Part shown: piece by piece, positions 43,456 through 52,140 of the stretch
Layout: each line of letters opens with the position of its first letter
Numbering within the stretch: the stretch's first letter is position 1
From: Candidatus Mediterraneibacter merdipullorum
GTDB taxonomy: Bacteria > Bacillota > Clostridia > Lachnospirales > Lachnospiraceae
Direction: 5' to 3'
Length of the DNA stretch: 64,000 nt
NCBI GenBank assembly: GCA_019117125.1
Contig: DXAL01000030.1
Span: 1-64,000, forward strand
Program-made: the position numbers and the translations under genes
Notes under the pieces: model-generated
The model's database searches: none
What the model was told of the DNA's origin: nothing
Seen by the model: only the letters and a program-made list of their open reading frames with translations

Positions 43456-45876
43456 CTATTCCTGATACCGTATCCGCTCAACGATGGACTCTTTTTTCAC
43501 ATTCCTGCTGAGAACATAGGAAAGTGATATCTGCAGTACCGTAAGAACGAGAATCATCACCAGGATTTCGGCAAAGGGGATATGATAGATATCCAGCCCG
43601 AAAAAACCATGCTCTCTTCCATAGCGGAACAGCGCGTACCCTGCCGGCATACCGACGATCAGTGATACCGCCACACTGCCCAGGGTAAACAAAATCCCTT
43701 CGCTTCGCAGCATACGGTTCATCTGCCGGTTCGTCATCCCGATTGCCTGCATCACCCCCAGCTCCCGTTTTCTTGTGATAATACTCATAATCATTGTATT
43801 TGCCATATTCATAAAGGCTATCAGTCCCACAAGGAAAAGGAAGCCATAACAAAGCGTTTCCATCATGCCAAGCGAACTCTCGGATGTCTCCAGTGCGCCC
43901 TGGTAGGAACTGAGCTCATAGTGCTGCCTGTCTTCCATCAAATGTTCCAGTCCGCTTCTGACCGTTCCGCAGTCCCGCGCATCGCAGTCCACCCAGATTG
44001 TACTGATGCTTTTCCCGGAAAGTCCCAGCTGTTCATACGTCTGGTCGGTTATGAGCCAGTCATAATTCGCAGAGCCGAACGCGCCTGCCATGGTTCCGCA
44101 GAACTCGGTCTCCCCGCCTGCATTTCCCAGCGTCAGCGTAACAGTATCTCCCAGACTGTATCCGCTTTCTTCCAAAAAATAAGACCACCCGTAAAGGATT
44201 TCTCCGTTTTCAGATGCCTGGTCATAATCCACTTCGCCCTTCAGGGAGCCCTGATACGCTTCATCTTCAAACTGTTCGCGGTCCAGTACGCCTACCGAGC
44301 CCAGATTTCCATCCCGGTCGCGCAGATAAGTCATATAGCGTATCCGAACGTCTGTAACCCCGTCAAGCTTCTTTATCTCTTCCACCAGGTCTTCATCCAG
44401 CGGATTCTTTCTCAGAATGGAATCCAGATTGTTTTCCGGATAGGCGGCATCTCTGGTACTGTATGTCAGGTCAATCTGAAACTGACCATAAGGCACTGCT
44501 TTTCTGGCATCGTACTCTGTACTGACATTTCCGGTAAAGTTGGCGACTACTACGAACAGCACACAGGAAAGTCCCATTGAGATGACTGTTGCGACCGTAC
44601 GTTTCCGGTTCATTGCCATATTCGCCCTGGTCAGCTGCCGCACGTCTATCTGCTTTCTGCCTTTGCGCATTCCGTGCTTATTCCTGCTTTCTCCCTGAAA
44701 GCGGATTGCCTCGACCGGAGATATCCGGGAGGTCACTTTCATCGGATGTTTCAGGGCGGCCCATACCGTGAGCGCCGCAGCCGCTGCGCACAACAGAAGA
44801 AGGGGTGCGGAAACCATATTGACCGGCACGGCGTCCTCATTTCCAAACACTTCACTTCCAGACAGCCATGCATTCATAAAGAAAATGGCGCTTGCTGTTC
44901 CCGCGGCCAGTCCCAGCGGTATGCACGGAACCGCCAGGAGCATCCCTTCCCGGAAAACCAGTTTTTTCATCTGCCTTCTGGTTGCCCCAAGCGCCCGTAT
45001 CTTCCCGTATTCCTGAATCTTCTGAGCCAGTCCCACCTGAAAGATGTTATAAATAACCAGCACGGCGAAAAACACAACGACCAGCGCCACCACGACGCAC
45101 CCTGCAATCATTTCCGTCCCCGGGTCCAGGACCCATAAAGAGTAGTAGCCGTTTTCCGCTGCATTTTCCGAATTGATTCCGCATTTCTCTGCAAGGTCTT
45201 TTATCGTTATCTCAAGCGTAGACGAATTCACAGGCACTGCATCTGACAGCGTGAAATAAATGTTATATATGCGCTCCCCGGGTGCGTACAGACCTTCATA
45301 ACAGGACTTGGATACATAAGCGGAATAGGCTTGATTTTCCTGTTCTGTCAGCACCGGTTTCAGGATGCCGCTGATTCGGAACTCTCTCTCCTGATACTTC
45401 TCTCCCATGCTGCGCCTGAAAGGAATCCGCACCACATCACCGGGCTTTGCATCTGCATATCCCAGAAACCCGAACATTTCCTGCTGTCCGGCAATCTCAT
45501 TTTCCTGTATCGGAAAAGTGCCATCCTGCAGCTGCTTTTCCATATTTGTAAGACGGATAGTCTCTTCATCCATCCAGACAAGGGACATCTTCCTTTCGTT
45601 TTCCACCTCTCCGACTGATGCCGTCCGCCCGATCCGGTCAAACTCGCTGCGTTTCTCTACTTCTGTTATCTTCTCTTCCGTCACGCGGGCATAGGACCCG
45701 AACCAGGACCCGTAAAATTCCTCTGCGTTCACGCTCTGGTAACGAATCTGTCCGTATCCGAATGTCGCGATTGCAGAAAGAAGAAACGTGGTGAGAAATA
45801 TCGTCAGCATGATAAGCACGCTCCGCGTTTTGTTTTTCCGATTATTGCTCCATGCAACCTTTGTGATTGTTTTCAT
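43456..45876 (-). CDS. FtsX-like ABC transporter permease (module 2)
   Basis: This 806-residue protein has an N-terminal span (SVLIMLTIFLTTFLLSAIATFGYG), an extracellular region, a block of spans (MIAGCVVVALVVVFFAVLVIYN, LLLLCAAAAALTVWAAL), a second extracellular domain and a C-terminal FtsX block with the typical NMANTMIMSIITRKRELGVMQAIGM. Its ATG overlaps the ATPase stop by four bases. It is the effector of the second module and a distant paralogue of the 952-residue permease. Confidence 0.9.
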   Translation of the reverse strand: MKTITKVAWSNNRKNKTRSVLIMLTIFLTTFLLSAIATFGYGQIRYQSVNAEEFYGSWFGSYARVTEEKITEVEKRSEFDRIGRTASVGEVENERKMSLVWMDEETIRLTNMEKQLQDGTFPIQENEIAGQQEMFGFLGYADAKPGDVVRIPFRRSMGEKYQEREFRISGILKPVLTEQENQAYSAYVSKSCYEGLYAPGERIYNIYFTLSDAVPVNSSTLEITIKDLAEKCGINSENAAENGYYSLWVLDPGTEMIAGCVVVALVVVFFAVLVIYNIFQVGLAQKIQEYGKIRALGATRRQMKKLVFREGMLLAVPCIPLGLAAGTASAIFFMNAWLSGSEVFGNEDAVPVNMVSAPLLLLCAAAAALTVWAALKHPMKVTSRISPVEAIRFQGESRNKHGMRKGRKQIDVRQLTRANMAMNRKRTVATVISMGLSCVLFVVVANFTGNVSTEYDARKAVPYGQFQIDLTYSTRDAAYPENNLDSILRKNPLDEDLVEEIKKLDGVTDVRIRYMTYLRDRDGNLGSVGVLDREQFEDEAYQGSLKGEVDYDQASENGEILYGWSYFLEESGYSLGDTVTLTLGNAGGETEFCGTMAGAFGSANYDWLITDQTYEQLGLSGKSISTIWVDCDARDCGTVRSGLEHLMEDRQHYELSSYQGALETSESSLGMMETLCYGFLFLVGLIAFMNMANTMIMSIITRKRELGVMQAIGMTNRQMNRMLRSEGILFTLGSVAVSLIVGMPAGYALFRYGREHGFFGLDIYHIPFAEILVMILVLTVLQISLSYVLSRNVKKESIVERIRYQE

Positions 45877-46547
45877 CGCAGTTCCTCCACCTTTCCGTCC
45901 TCAATCACCAGGATTCGGTCTGCAATCTGGGCGATATCCTCATCGTGGGTGATCATAACCAGTGTCTGACCATACTTTTCCACCGACATTTTCAAGAGAC
46001 CGATTACTTCTTCGCTGGTGCGGGAATCGAGATTTCCGGTAGGTTCATCTGCGTAAAGAATGTCCGGTTTTGAGGCAAGCGCCCTGGCAATGGCAACTCT
46101 CTGCTGCTGTCCGCCGGACAGTGTATTGGGCAGGTTATGAAGTTTTTCTTCCAATCCCAGTGTCCGGACGATGTCCATGATGAACTTTTCATCCGCTTTC
46201 CTTCCGTCCAGCCCGATGGGCAGCACGATATTCTCCCACACATTGATGGATGAGACAAGATTGAACGACTGGAAGATAAATCCAATCTTTCTCCTGCGGA
46301 AGACCGCCAGGGCATCTTCTTTATAGGAAAAGATATCCTTTCCCCTGACCAGCACCCTGCCGCTGGTCGGCGTATCCAGTCCGCCCATCATATGGAGCAG
46401 GGTGCTCTTGCCGGAGCCTGATTTTCCTACGATTGCCGTAAACTCGCCTTTTTGTATCGTCAGATTTGCGTGCTGTACTGCCCGGACCTGATTTTCACCT
46501 TTCCCGTAATATTTGCATAAATCTACTGTCTGTACGATAGGTTCCAT
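45873..46547 (-). CDS. ABC transporter ATP-binding protein (module 2)
   Basis: This 224-residue ATPase has Walker A GKSGSGKSTLL, Q-loop FQSFNLV, signature LSGGQQQR and Walker B ILYADEPTGNLD. It is of the MacB/BceA class. I start at ATG 46547 (AGGA about eleven bases upstream); an in-frame GTG at 46580 would add eleven charged residues. A terminator lies between the kinase gene and this gene, so the transporter pair should have its own promoter. Confidence 0.93.
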   Translation of the reverse strand: MEPIVQTVDLCKYYGKGENQVRAVQHANLTIQKGEFTAIVGKSGSGKSTLLHMMGGLDTPTSGRVLVRGKDIFSYKEDALAVFRRRKIGFIFQSFNLVSSINVWENIVLPIGLDGRKADEKFIMDIVRTLGLEEKLHNLPNTLSGGQQQRVAIARALASKPDILYADEPTGNLDSRTSEEVIGLLKMSVEKYGQTLVMITHDEDIAQIADRILVIEDGKVEELR

Positions 46548-46622
46548 TTCTCTTCTGTCCTTTCTTTCCTTTTCTGCCACCCATATTACACAGCCAGTCT
46601 TTCATTTTCCTTTCACCCGAGA

Positions 46623-46653
46623 GAAAAAAGCCTTACAAAACTGTAAGACTTTT
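46623..46653 (-). terminator. Terminator between kinase and transporter genes (module 2)
   Basis: AAGTCTTACA pairs with TGTAAGGCTT around a short loop, followed by TTTTTTC on the minus strand. It cuts the module into a regulatory half and a transporter half. The CTTACAAA core is also present in the matching gap of module 1 (41662-41670). Confidence 0.8.
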
Positions 46654-46658
46654 CCCTT

Positions 46659-47885
46659 CTAATATGGAAGCCGCACGACAAAAACCGCTCCCTTTTCTTT
46701 CTTCATCTTCCGCGTATCCAGCGAAAGGGTGCCGTGATGTCCCTCGATGATTCTTCTGGACAGATAAAGTCCAACACCGGCTCCTTCGGTTTTTTTCACT
46801 TCCGGCTGCTGACCGCGGAAGAAACGCTGGAACACTTTATGACAGTCCTCCCTGGGAATCCCAATCCCCTGGTCCTGTATCTCAATCCGCAGGAAGGAAG
46901 GCATCCGCTCCGCCCGGATTGTTATGGCAGTCCCGCGCGGGCTGTATTTCACAGCATTGTCAAGGAGATTGAGCAGAGCCTCGCACAGCCACTTTCGGTC
47001 ATGCTGTATCACTAAGCCGCTGATTTCATTTTCCCCATCCATCTGGATATCAATCTCTTTTTTCTGCGCCTTCACCCATATTCTGTTAACCGCCTCCAGA
47101 ATAGTCTCAAAAACCTTCCCATTCTCAGGCTGGAGGTGAATCATCCCTGTCTCCATCCTGGAAATATTTATCAGTGCACCTATCAGCTGTTCCAGACTGT
47201 TCAGCTGCAGTTCCATCCTGGTCTGGAACTCCATCCGCTCTTCTTTTGACAGGTCCGGAGCTTTCAGGATGTCGTAACAGGACGCCAGCGCCGCTACCGG
47301 TGTTTTCAGCTGATGGGACAAATCTGTGACAAGAGATTTGGTCTCTTCCTTCTCCCGATACGCCTGGCTGCGTATCATTTCCACATAGCTTCCGAGAGAA
47401 TCCAGGGCATCTGTTATCTTTTGCGCCCCCGCATCTTCATACTCAGGCAGAACATGCAGATATTCGCCTCTCCGGATTTTCTCCAGCTGTTCCACAATCT
47501 CCTGATACTGCCTGTCCTGCTCTTTTTTCTTTCGATATCGCTCCACTCCAAGCAGTCCTGCGATGCCGAACCAGAGTATCAGACCGCCCAGAAGCATGGC
47601 GATGCAATCCCTGCGGAACTGCCTTCCGGCTGCACTGTCCTGCGTTTCCTCATAACCGTAGCTGCCCAGAAGTTCTTCCGCCTCATCTTCAGACACCCCG
47701 GTCTCCCCTTTCAGGATGCGGAAAATATCCTGTTCGGCTCCCCTGGACTGCAGGATTGCAGCCATCCGCTCCGCTTCGCCCAGATACGACTGGTAGCGGA
47801 CCACTGTCATGCAGCCGACAACGAACCCGACCAGCAGGAAGCTCACAATAAGTTCTGCCAGATATCGCCTTGTCCCGCTTTTCAT
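46659..47885 (-). CDS. Sensor histidine kinase (module 2)
   Basis: This 408-residue kinase has two spans (LIVSFLLVGFVVGCMTVV and CIAMLLGGLILWFGIAGLLG) around a short extracellular region of about 65 residues, a linker, H-box VTDLSHQLKTPVAAL, N box NLLDNAVKYSP and G boxes DQGIGIP and GAGVGLYLS. Its start overlaps the regulator's stop by four bases. It resembles kinases of antimicrobial-peptide detoxification modules. Confidence 0.92.
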   Translation of the reverse strand: MKSGTRRYLAELIVSFLLVGFVVGCMTVVRYQSYLGEAERMAAILQSRGAEQDIFRILKGETGVSEDEAEELLGSYGYEETQDSAAGRQFRRDCIAMLLGGLILWFGIAGLLGVERYRKKKEQDRQYQEIVEQLEKIRRGEYLHVLPEYEDAGAQKITDALDSLGSYVEMIRSQAYREKEETKSLVTDLSHQLKTPVAALASCYDILKAPDLSKEERMEFQTRMELQLNSLEQLIGALINISRMETGMIHLQPENGKVFETILEAVNRIWVKAQKKEIDIQMDGENEISGLVIQHDRKWLCEALLNLLDNAVKYSPRGTAITIRAERMPSFLRIEIQDQGIGIPREDCHKVFQRFFRGQQPEVKKTEGAGVGLYLSRRIIEGHHGTLSLDTRKMKKEKGAVFVVRLPY

Positions 47886-48586
47886 ACTGCGCCTGCCTCT
47901 CCTTTCCGGCAGTCGCAGTCCCAGATATATCCGAGCCCCCGGACATTACGTATCAATTTCGGCTGTGAACTGTCTGTTTCAATCTTTGCCCTAAGCCTCC
48001 TGATGTTCACCGCCACGGTATTGTCATCCACGAAGTCGCCCTCTGCATCAAAAAGCCTCTCCAGTATCTGATTTCTGGAAAGAATCTGTCTCGGATTTTC
48101 CAGAAACATCTTCAGCATCTTCCATTCATTTTTCGTAAAAGAGATGTCCTGCCCGTCTTTTCGCGCCGTCATTTCCAGCAGGTTAAACCGTATCCCTCCG
48201 GATTCGACTACCGATGCCGCATCTGTCTGCCTCCGGTTAAAGTAAGCGTTCACTTTCAGCACAAGGACCGAGAGACTGAACGGTTTTGTCACATAATCAT
48301 CGGCTCCTGCTTCATACCCCATCACCTGGTCCATCTCCGTATCCAGCGCTGTCAGGCAGATGATGTGTGCCATGCTCTTCTGGCGGATGCTGCGTATAAA
48401 GTCAAGACCACTGCCGTCCGGCAGGTTCAGGTCACAGATGACCATGCGCGGGCAGTCCTTTTCCAGAATTTTCTCCGCCTCGCGGAGAGTCCCGGCAGTT
48501 TCCACCAGATAGCCTTCCTTTGTGAGGGTAAACTCAATCCCCCGGTTGACACTCTCTTCATCTTCTACTAATAAAATATCGGTCAT
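47882..48586 (-). CDS. OmpR-family response regulator (module 2)
   Basis: This 234-residue regulator has the receiver (EDEES; Asp in MVICDLNLPDG; CLTALDT; TKPFS) and a winged helix (ILERLFDAEGDFVDDNTVAVNIRRLRAK). The start is ATG 48586 with AGGA nine bases upstream. It begins 35 bases after the HEPN gene without an obvious terminator, so read-through from the toxin-antitoxin operon is possible. Confidence 0.92.
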   Translation of the reverse strand: MTDILLVEDEESVNRGIEFTLTKEGYLVETAGTLREAEKILEKDCPRMVICDLNLPDGSGLDFIRSIRQKSMAHIICLTALDTEMDQVMGYEAGADDYVTKPFSLSVLVLKVNAYFNRRQTDAASVVESGGIRFNLLEMTARKDGQDISFTKNEWKMLKMFLENPRQILSRNQILERLFDAEGDFVDDNTVAVNIRRLRAKIETDSSQPKLIRNVRGLGYIWDCDCRKGEAGAV

Positions 48587-48621
48587 ATCTTGATTCCTAT
48601 ATGTCATTCTTTACGAAATCC

Positions 48622-49026
48622 CTAAAGGGTTTCCCATTTGTATTCTAAATATGGGTCTAACATCTGTAAAATTTTTTCCGCTTTTTCTAATTGCTCCTTA
48701 GCCATTTCCCTCGATACTATGGCAAAATCCTCATAATCCGCTTTTTCCCGTAACCGGTAACAAGTATCAACCAGTTTAGAGATTGATTTATCAAAAACAC
48801 CTTCTTTTACATAAGTCCGATTAAAATAAGAAATCACACCCGAATGCTTACTGGAATCAAACTGGTCAAGTGCGGTAACAGCACGCAACCCATGAAAAAT
48901 TGCATAGTAAGACCGATTTACGGAAGACTTAAACTGTCCGACCTGCAATAATACTTTTGCCGCTTCCAGATTATCTTTTGCGCAGGAAAAACGGTACCGG
49001 GATAAATCTTTTACGCTGCCTTCCAT
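48622..49026 (-). CDS. HEPN-domain protein, likely toxin of a HEPN-MNT pair
   Basis: This 134-residue helical protein has the HEPN signature: Arg38 and His45 in NRSYYAIFHG (R-x6-H), with the usual tyrosines in the same helix. HEPN proteins paired with MNT nucleotidyltransferases are ribonuclease toxins held in check by the partner, sometimes through AMP addition to a tyrosine. GGAGGG lies ten bases before ATG 49026, which overlaps the end of the MNT gene by 16 bases. It is AT-rich compared with the flanking modules, suggesting transfer. Confidence 0.85.
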   Translation of the reverse strand: MEGSVKDLSRYRFSCAKDNLEAAKVLLQVGQFKSSVNRSYYAIFHGLRAVTALDQFDSSKHSGVISYFNRTYVKEGVFDKSISKLVDTCYRLREKADYEDFAIVSREMAKEQLEKAEKILQMLDPYLEYKWETL

Positions 49027-49337
49027 AATATAATTCCCTCCTTCGCTACATTCTGGTAAAACGGTGTTACCCCTTCCCACTTGCAGAAAGTTTCATAATT
49101 AATATCAATGACAGAAAAAACTTTATCGTATTTTAAATTCATATCTACCACAAAATCAGAAAGCTTATCTTCCATCTCTGCATTCATTTTGTTTTTTACA
49201 AAGATGGCCACATCTACATCTGATTCTTCTGTATTGGTTCCACGGGCTACCGAGCCATAGAGAACAATCTGTACAACAGACGGCTTCATGATAGCGAGGA
49301 TTCCGTTAACTAATTCGTCTAAAATCTTAATATCCAT
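49011..49337 (-). CDS. MNT nucleotidyltransferase, likely antitoxin
   Basis: This 108-residue protein has the minimal nucleotidyltransferase motif: GSVARG at 28-33 and SDVD with Asp40 and Asp42, then IDINYETF. MNT antitoxins transfer AMP to their HEPN partner. The order MNT then HEPN with a short overlap is standard for the module. GGAGG lies eight bases before ATG 49337. Confidence 0.87.
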   Translation of the reverse strand: MDIKILDELVNGILAIMKPSVVQIVLYGSVARGTNTEESDVDVAIFVKNKMNAEMEDKLSDFVVDMNLKYDKVFSVIDINYETFCKWEGVTPFYQNVAKEGIILWKAA

Positions 49338-49632
49338 AGGCAACCTCCTTTTTTATTATACCTAAAATATGTAAAAACAGTCAACGCACAGATGGAGGTC
49401 TTTATCACGAATCATCATCAACGTCAGGCAACTTGCAGGCACCTGTATCCCCTTGCCTTCGGCTATATCCGTCCTGCTACCGGTTGACTCAGGAACTTTC
49501 ACCTATTAAAAACACACACTGCCTGACGCACAAAGAACCGGACAGTATTTATACCGCCCGGCTCTTGTAATAAAAATAATATATAAAACTTATTATTAAA
49601 TTGGATTCTCTTCAACAACTTAGGCTTTGAGG
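49338..49632. mobile_element. Non-coding gap; possible group II intron domain I remnant
   Basis: On the minus strand about 49420-49505 reads GGTGAAAGTTCCTGAGTCAA, then CCGGTAG, a pyrimidine-flanked stem and AGCCGAAGGCAAGGG. This pattern resembles the 5' domain I of bacterial group II introns (GTGAAAGTCC..., ...CCGGTAG..., ...AGCC.AAGGCAAGGG). No intron-encoded protein and no domain V are present, so it could only be a fragment. A stem with arms GAGCCGGGCGG and CCGGAC-type bases near 49540-49567 may end the kinase transcript. Confidence 0.3.
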
Positions 49633-50172
49633 TCAAGAATGTTCTTCCACATATTTTAGAAACTCCGGTGTCTTTGACCAGTATTTTACACCCCAGTTTT
49701 CAAAGTTCCATTCCTCCATATAATCATTACACTCATAATCAATATAATACATTTCTTCATTACAAACCACAAAATTTGTCGGGAAATAATCAATATTCGT
49801 ATGGGCGGCATATAACAGCTCACACATGCCACGGACCTGTTCGACATAGATAGATTTCATTCTGTCCTGCAAAATCAGCTGGTATATCGTGTCACCGTCG
49901 ATAAATTCTTTCAAAATACGTTCTTTTTCCATATCGACGTCGAGCATGTCGGGGATTTTTATTCCGATTGCTTTTAACCGCTCATAATCTCTTATTTCCG
50001 CTTCCATTTTATTTCCAAATTGATAATAGCTGCAGGGCTCATGATGTATTTGCTTCAAAACATATTGTTTTACCCCATCATCTGCCAGATAGGAATAGCC
50101 GCCTTTCCCTTTGCCCAGTAATTTGATGATATTATATTTTTTCCCATTTACAGTTATTTCTTTTTTCAGCAT
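49633..50172 (-). CDS. Minimal protein-kinase-fold protein (Bud32/RIO-like)
   Basis: This 179-residue protein has a glycine-rich loop (LLGKGKGGYSYLA), Lys40 in QYVLKQI, a helix Glu near 57-59, a catalytic-loop equivalent NIDYFPTNF with Asp128 and Asn133, and a metal-site equivalent IDYE with Asp145. Only the core kinase fold is present, so it resembles atypical small kinases rather than PASTA Ser/Thr kinases. It has no membrane span and no partner gene. GGAGG lies before the ATG. It is AT-rich, like the HEPN-MNT pair. Confidence 0.75.
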   Translation of the reverse strand: MLKKEITVNGKKYNIIKLLGKGKGGYSYLADDGVKQYVLKQIHHEPCSYYQFGNKMEAEIRDYERLKAIGIKIPDMLDVDMEKERILKEFIDGDTIYQLILQDRMKSIYVEQVRGMCELLYAAHTNIDYFPTNFVVCNEEMYYIDYECNDYMEEWNFENWGVKYWSKTPEFLKYVEEHS

Positions 50173-50218
50173 CTGTCACCTCCACTGTATAAGTTTTTCC
50201 GGACGTCAGCTCGATTCC

Positions 50219-50336
50219 GCCCTTCGGGCTTCTTCTCGCTGTAGGGCGCACGCCCTATGCCTTCGACAAATCGACCCGCCCTTTGTAAGCTTCGCTTACC
50301 CGTCGGGTCTTTTGTCTCAGGCGCACGTCTGAGCTG
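50219..50336. repeat. Cluster of short hairpins between kinase-like gene and ABC exporter
   Basis: Four inverted repeats follow each other: GCCC-TTC-GGGC (50219-50229), TAGGGCG-CA-CGCCCTA (50242-50257), GTAAGC-TTC-GCTTAC (50285-50299) nested in GACCCG...CGGGTC (50273-50309) and followed by TTTT, and CTCAG...CTGAG near 50317-50333, which overlaps the 3' end of the exporter gene. It may act as a terminator or be a palindromic mobile unit. Confidence 0.6.
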
Positions 50337-52140
50337 TTGATTCAAACTGACTGTTATATAGTTCTGCGTAAAATCCGTTCCAGGCGAGGAGTTCTTCGTG
50401 TCTGCCCTGCTCGACAATGTCGCCGTCCTTCATGACGAGGATCAGGTCCGCGTCGCGGATGGTTGAGAGCCGGTGGGCGATGATGAAGCTGGTCCTTCCT
50501 TTCATCAGGTTATCCATGGCTTTCTGGATGAGTACCTCTGTCCTTGTATCCACAGAGCTGGTTGCTTCATCGAGGATCAGGATTTTCGGATCCGCCAGGA
50601 TGGCCCGGGCAATCGTAAGGAGCTGTTTCTGTCCCTGGGATACGTTGCTGGCCTCTTCGTTCAGTTCCATCCGGTAGCCGCCCGGCAGGGTCTGTACGAA
50701 CCGGTGGACGTGGGCTGCCTTTGCCGCCCGGATCACATCTTCATCCGAAGCGTCAAGCTTTCCATATCGGATGTTTTCCATGATGGTGCCGTGGAAAAGC
50801 CACGTGTCCTGCAGCACCATGCCGAACATTTCCCGAAGTTCGCTCCGGTTGAAATCCCGGACGTCGTGGCCGTCGATGCGGATGGCGCCGCTGTTCACGT
50901 CGTAGAACCGCATGAGCAGTTTGATCATGGTCGTCTTGCCGGCGCCGGTCGGACCGACGATGGCGATCTTCTGGCCTTCCTCCACTTTCGCGGAGAAGTC
51001 GTTGATGATCGTTTTATATGCATTATATCCGAAATTCACATGGTCAAATTCTACATTTCCGCGAAGTCCTTCCACGGACACCGGATTCGGCACGGTCTGG
51101 TCCTCTTCCTTTTCACCCAGAAACTCGAAGACGCGCTCGGACGCCGCCGCCGTGAGCTGCAGCATGTTGGTGACCTGGGCCACCTGCTGGATCGGCTGGG
51201 TGAAGTTGCGCACATACTGGATAAAGGACTGGATATCCCCCACTTCAATGGTCTTCCGGATCGCCAGGAAGCCGCCCAGGATCGCCACGCCTACATATCC
51301 GAGATTTCCGACGAACTGCATGACCGGCATCATCATGCCCGAGAAGAACTGGGATTTCCATGCCGAGTCATAGAGTTTATCATTCGTCTCATTGAATTCC
51401 CGGATCACATCCTCCTCTTTATTGAAGGCTTTGATGATGTTGTGACCGCTGTAGATTTCTTCCACCTGCCCGTTTACATTTCCAAGATATGCCTGCTGCC
51501 CGCGGAAATACCGCTGGGAGTGCTTCATCACGAAGGAGATCAGCAGGATGGACACCGGCAGGATCAGAAGCGCCACCAGCGTCATCAGCGGGCTGATGGA
51601 CAGCATCATGACCAACACGCCGATCAGCGTAGTCACAGAGGTGATCATCTGGGTCGCGCTCTGGTTCAGGCTCTGCCCCAGCGTATCCACGTCGTTGGTC
51701 ACCCGGGAGAGCACTTCGCCCACGGGCTTCGTGTCAAAATAATTCATCGGCATGCGGCTGATCTTCTCTGAGATTTCTTTGCGCAGCCGGTAGGTCGTCT
51801 TCTGGGACACCCCGGTCATAATGATCCCCTGGATAAAGGTGCACAGGGCGCTTATGAGATACAGGCCCAGCGTGAGCAGAAGTATCTGCCCGACCCGGCC
51901 GAAATCAATGCCGCTTCCTCCGGACACTTTGCTCACCAGACCGTTGAAGATTTCGGTAGTCGCTTTTCCAAGAATCTTCGGTCCCACGATATTGAAAATA
52001 GTTCCACAGACGGCGAACACCGCCACGATCAGCATATGGACCTTAAAGGCACTCATATACCGGATCAGTTTCCGGATCGTCCCTTTGAAATCTTTGGCTT
52101 TCTCTGTGCCGGCATGTCTTCCGTGCATTCCTCTAGGCAT
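50317..52140 (-). CDS. ABC exporter half-transporter B (heterodimeric, BmrD/LmrD-like)
   Basis: This 607-residue protein has six spans (ABC type 1 exporter) and a C-terminal ATPase with Walker A GPTGAGKTTMI, signature VSQGQKQL and Walker B ILILDEATSSVD, with a His switch in IAHRLST. AGGAGG lies eight bases before ATG 52140, which overlaps the upstream exporter gene by eight bases. The catalytic Glu is present here. With its partner it probably exports drugs or peptides. Confidence 0.93.
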   Translation of the reverse strand: MPRGMHGRHAGTEKAKDFKGTIRKLIRYMSAFKVHMLIVAVFAVCGTIFNIVGPKILGKATTEIFNGLVSKVSGGSGIDFGRVGQILLLTLGLYLISALCTFIQGIIMTGVSQKTTYRLRKEISEKISRMPMNYFDTKPVGEVLSRVTNDVDTLGQSLNQSATQMITSVTTLIGVLVMMLSISPLMTLVALLILPVSILLISFVMKHSQRYFRGQQAYLGNVNGQVEEIYSGHNIIKAFNKEEDVIREFNETNDKLYDSAWKSQFFSGMMMPVMQFVGNLGYVGVAILGGFLAIRKTIEVGDIQSFIQYVRNFTQPIQQVAQVTNMLQLTAAASERVFEFLGEKEEDQTVPNPVSVEGLRGNVEFDHVNFGYNAYKTIINDFSAKVEEGQKIAIVGPTGAGKTTMIKLLMRFYDVNSGAIRIDGHDVRDFNRSELREMFGMVLQDTWLFHGTIMENIRYGKLDASDEDVIRAAKAAHVHRFVQTLPGGYRMELNEEASNVSQGQKQLLTIARAILADPKILILDEATSSVDTRTEVLIQKAMDNLMKGRTSFIIAHRLSTIRDADLILVMKDGDIVEQGRHEELLAWNGFYAELYNSQFESTAQTCA

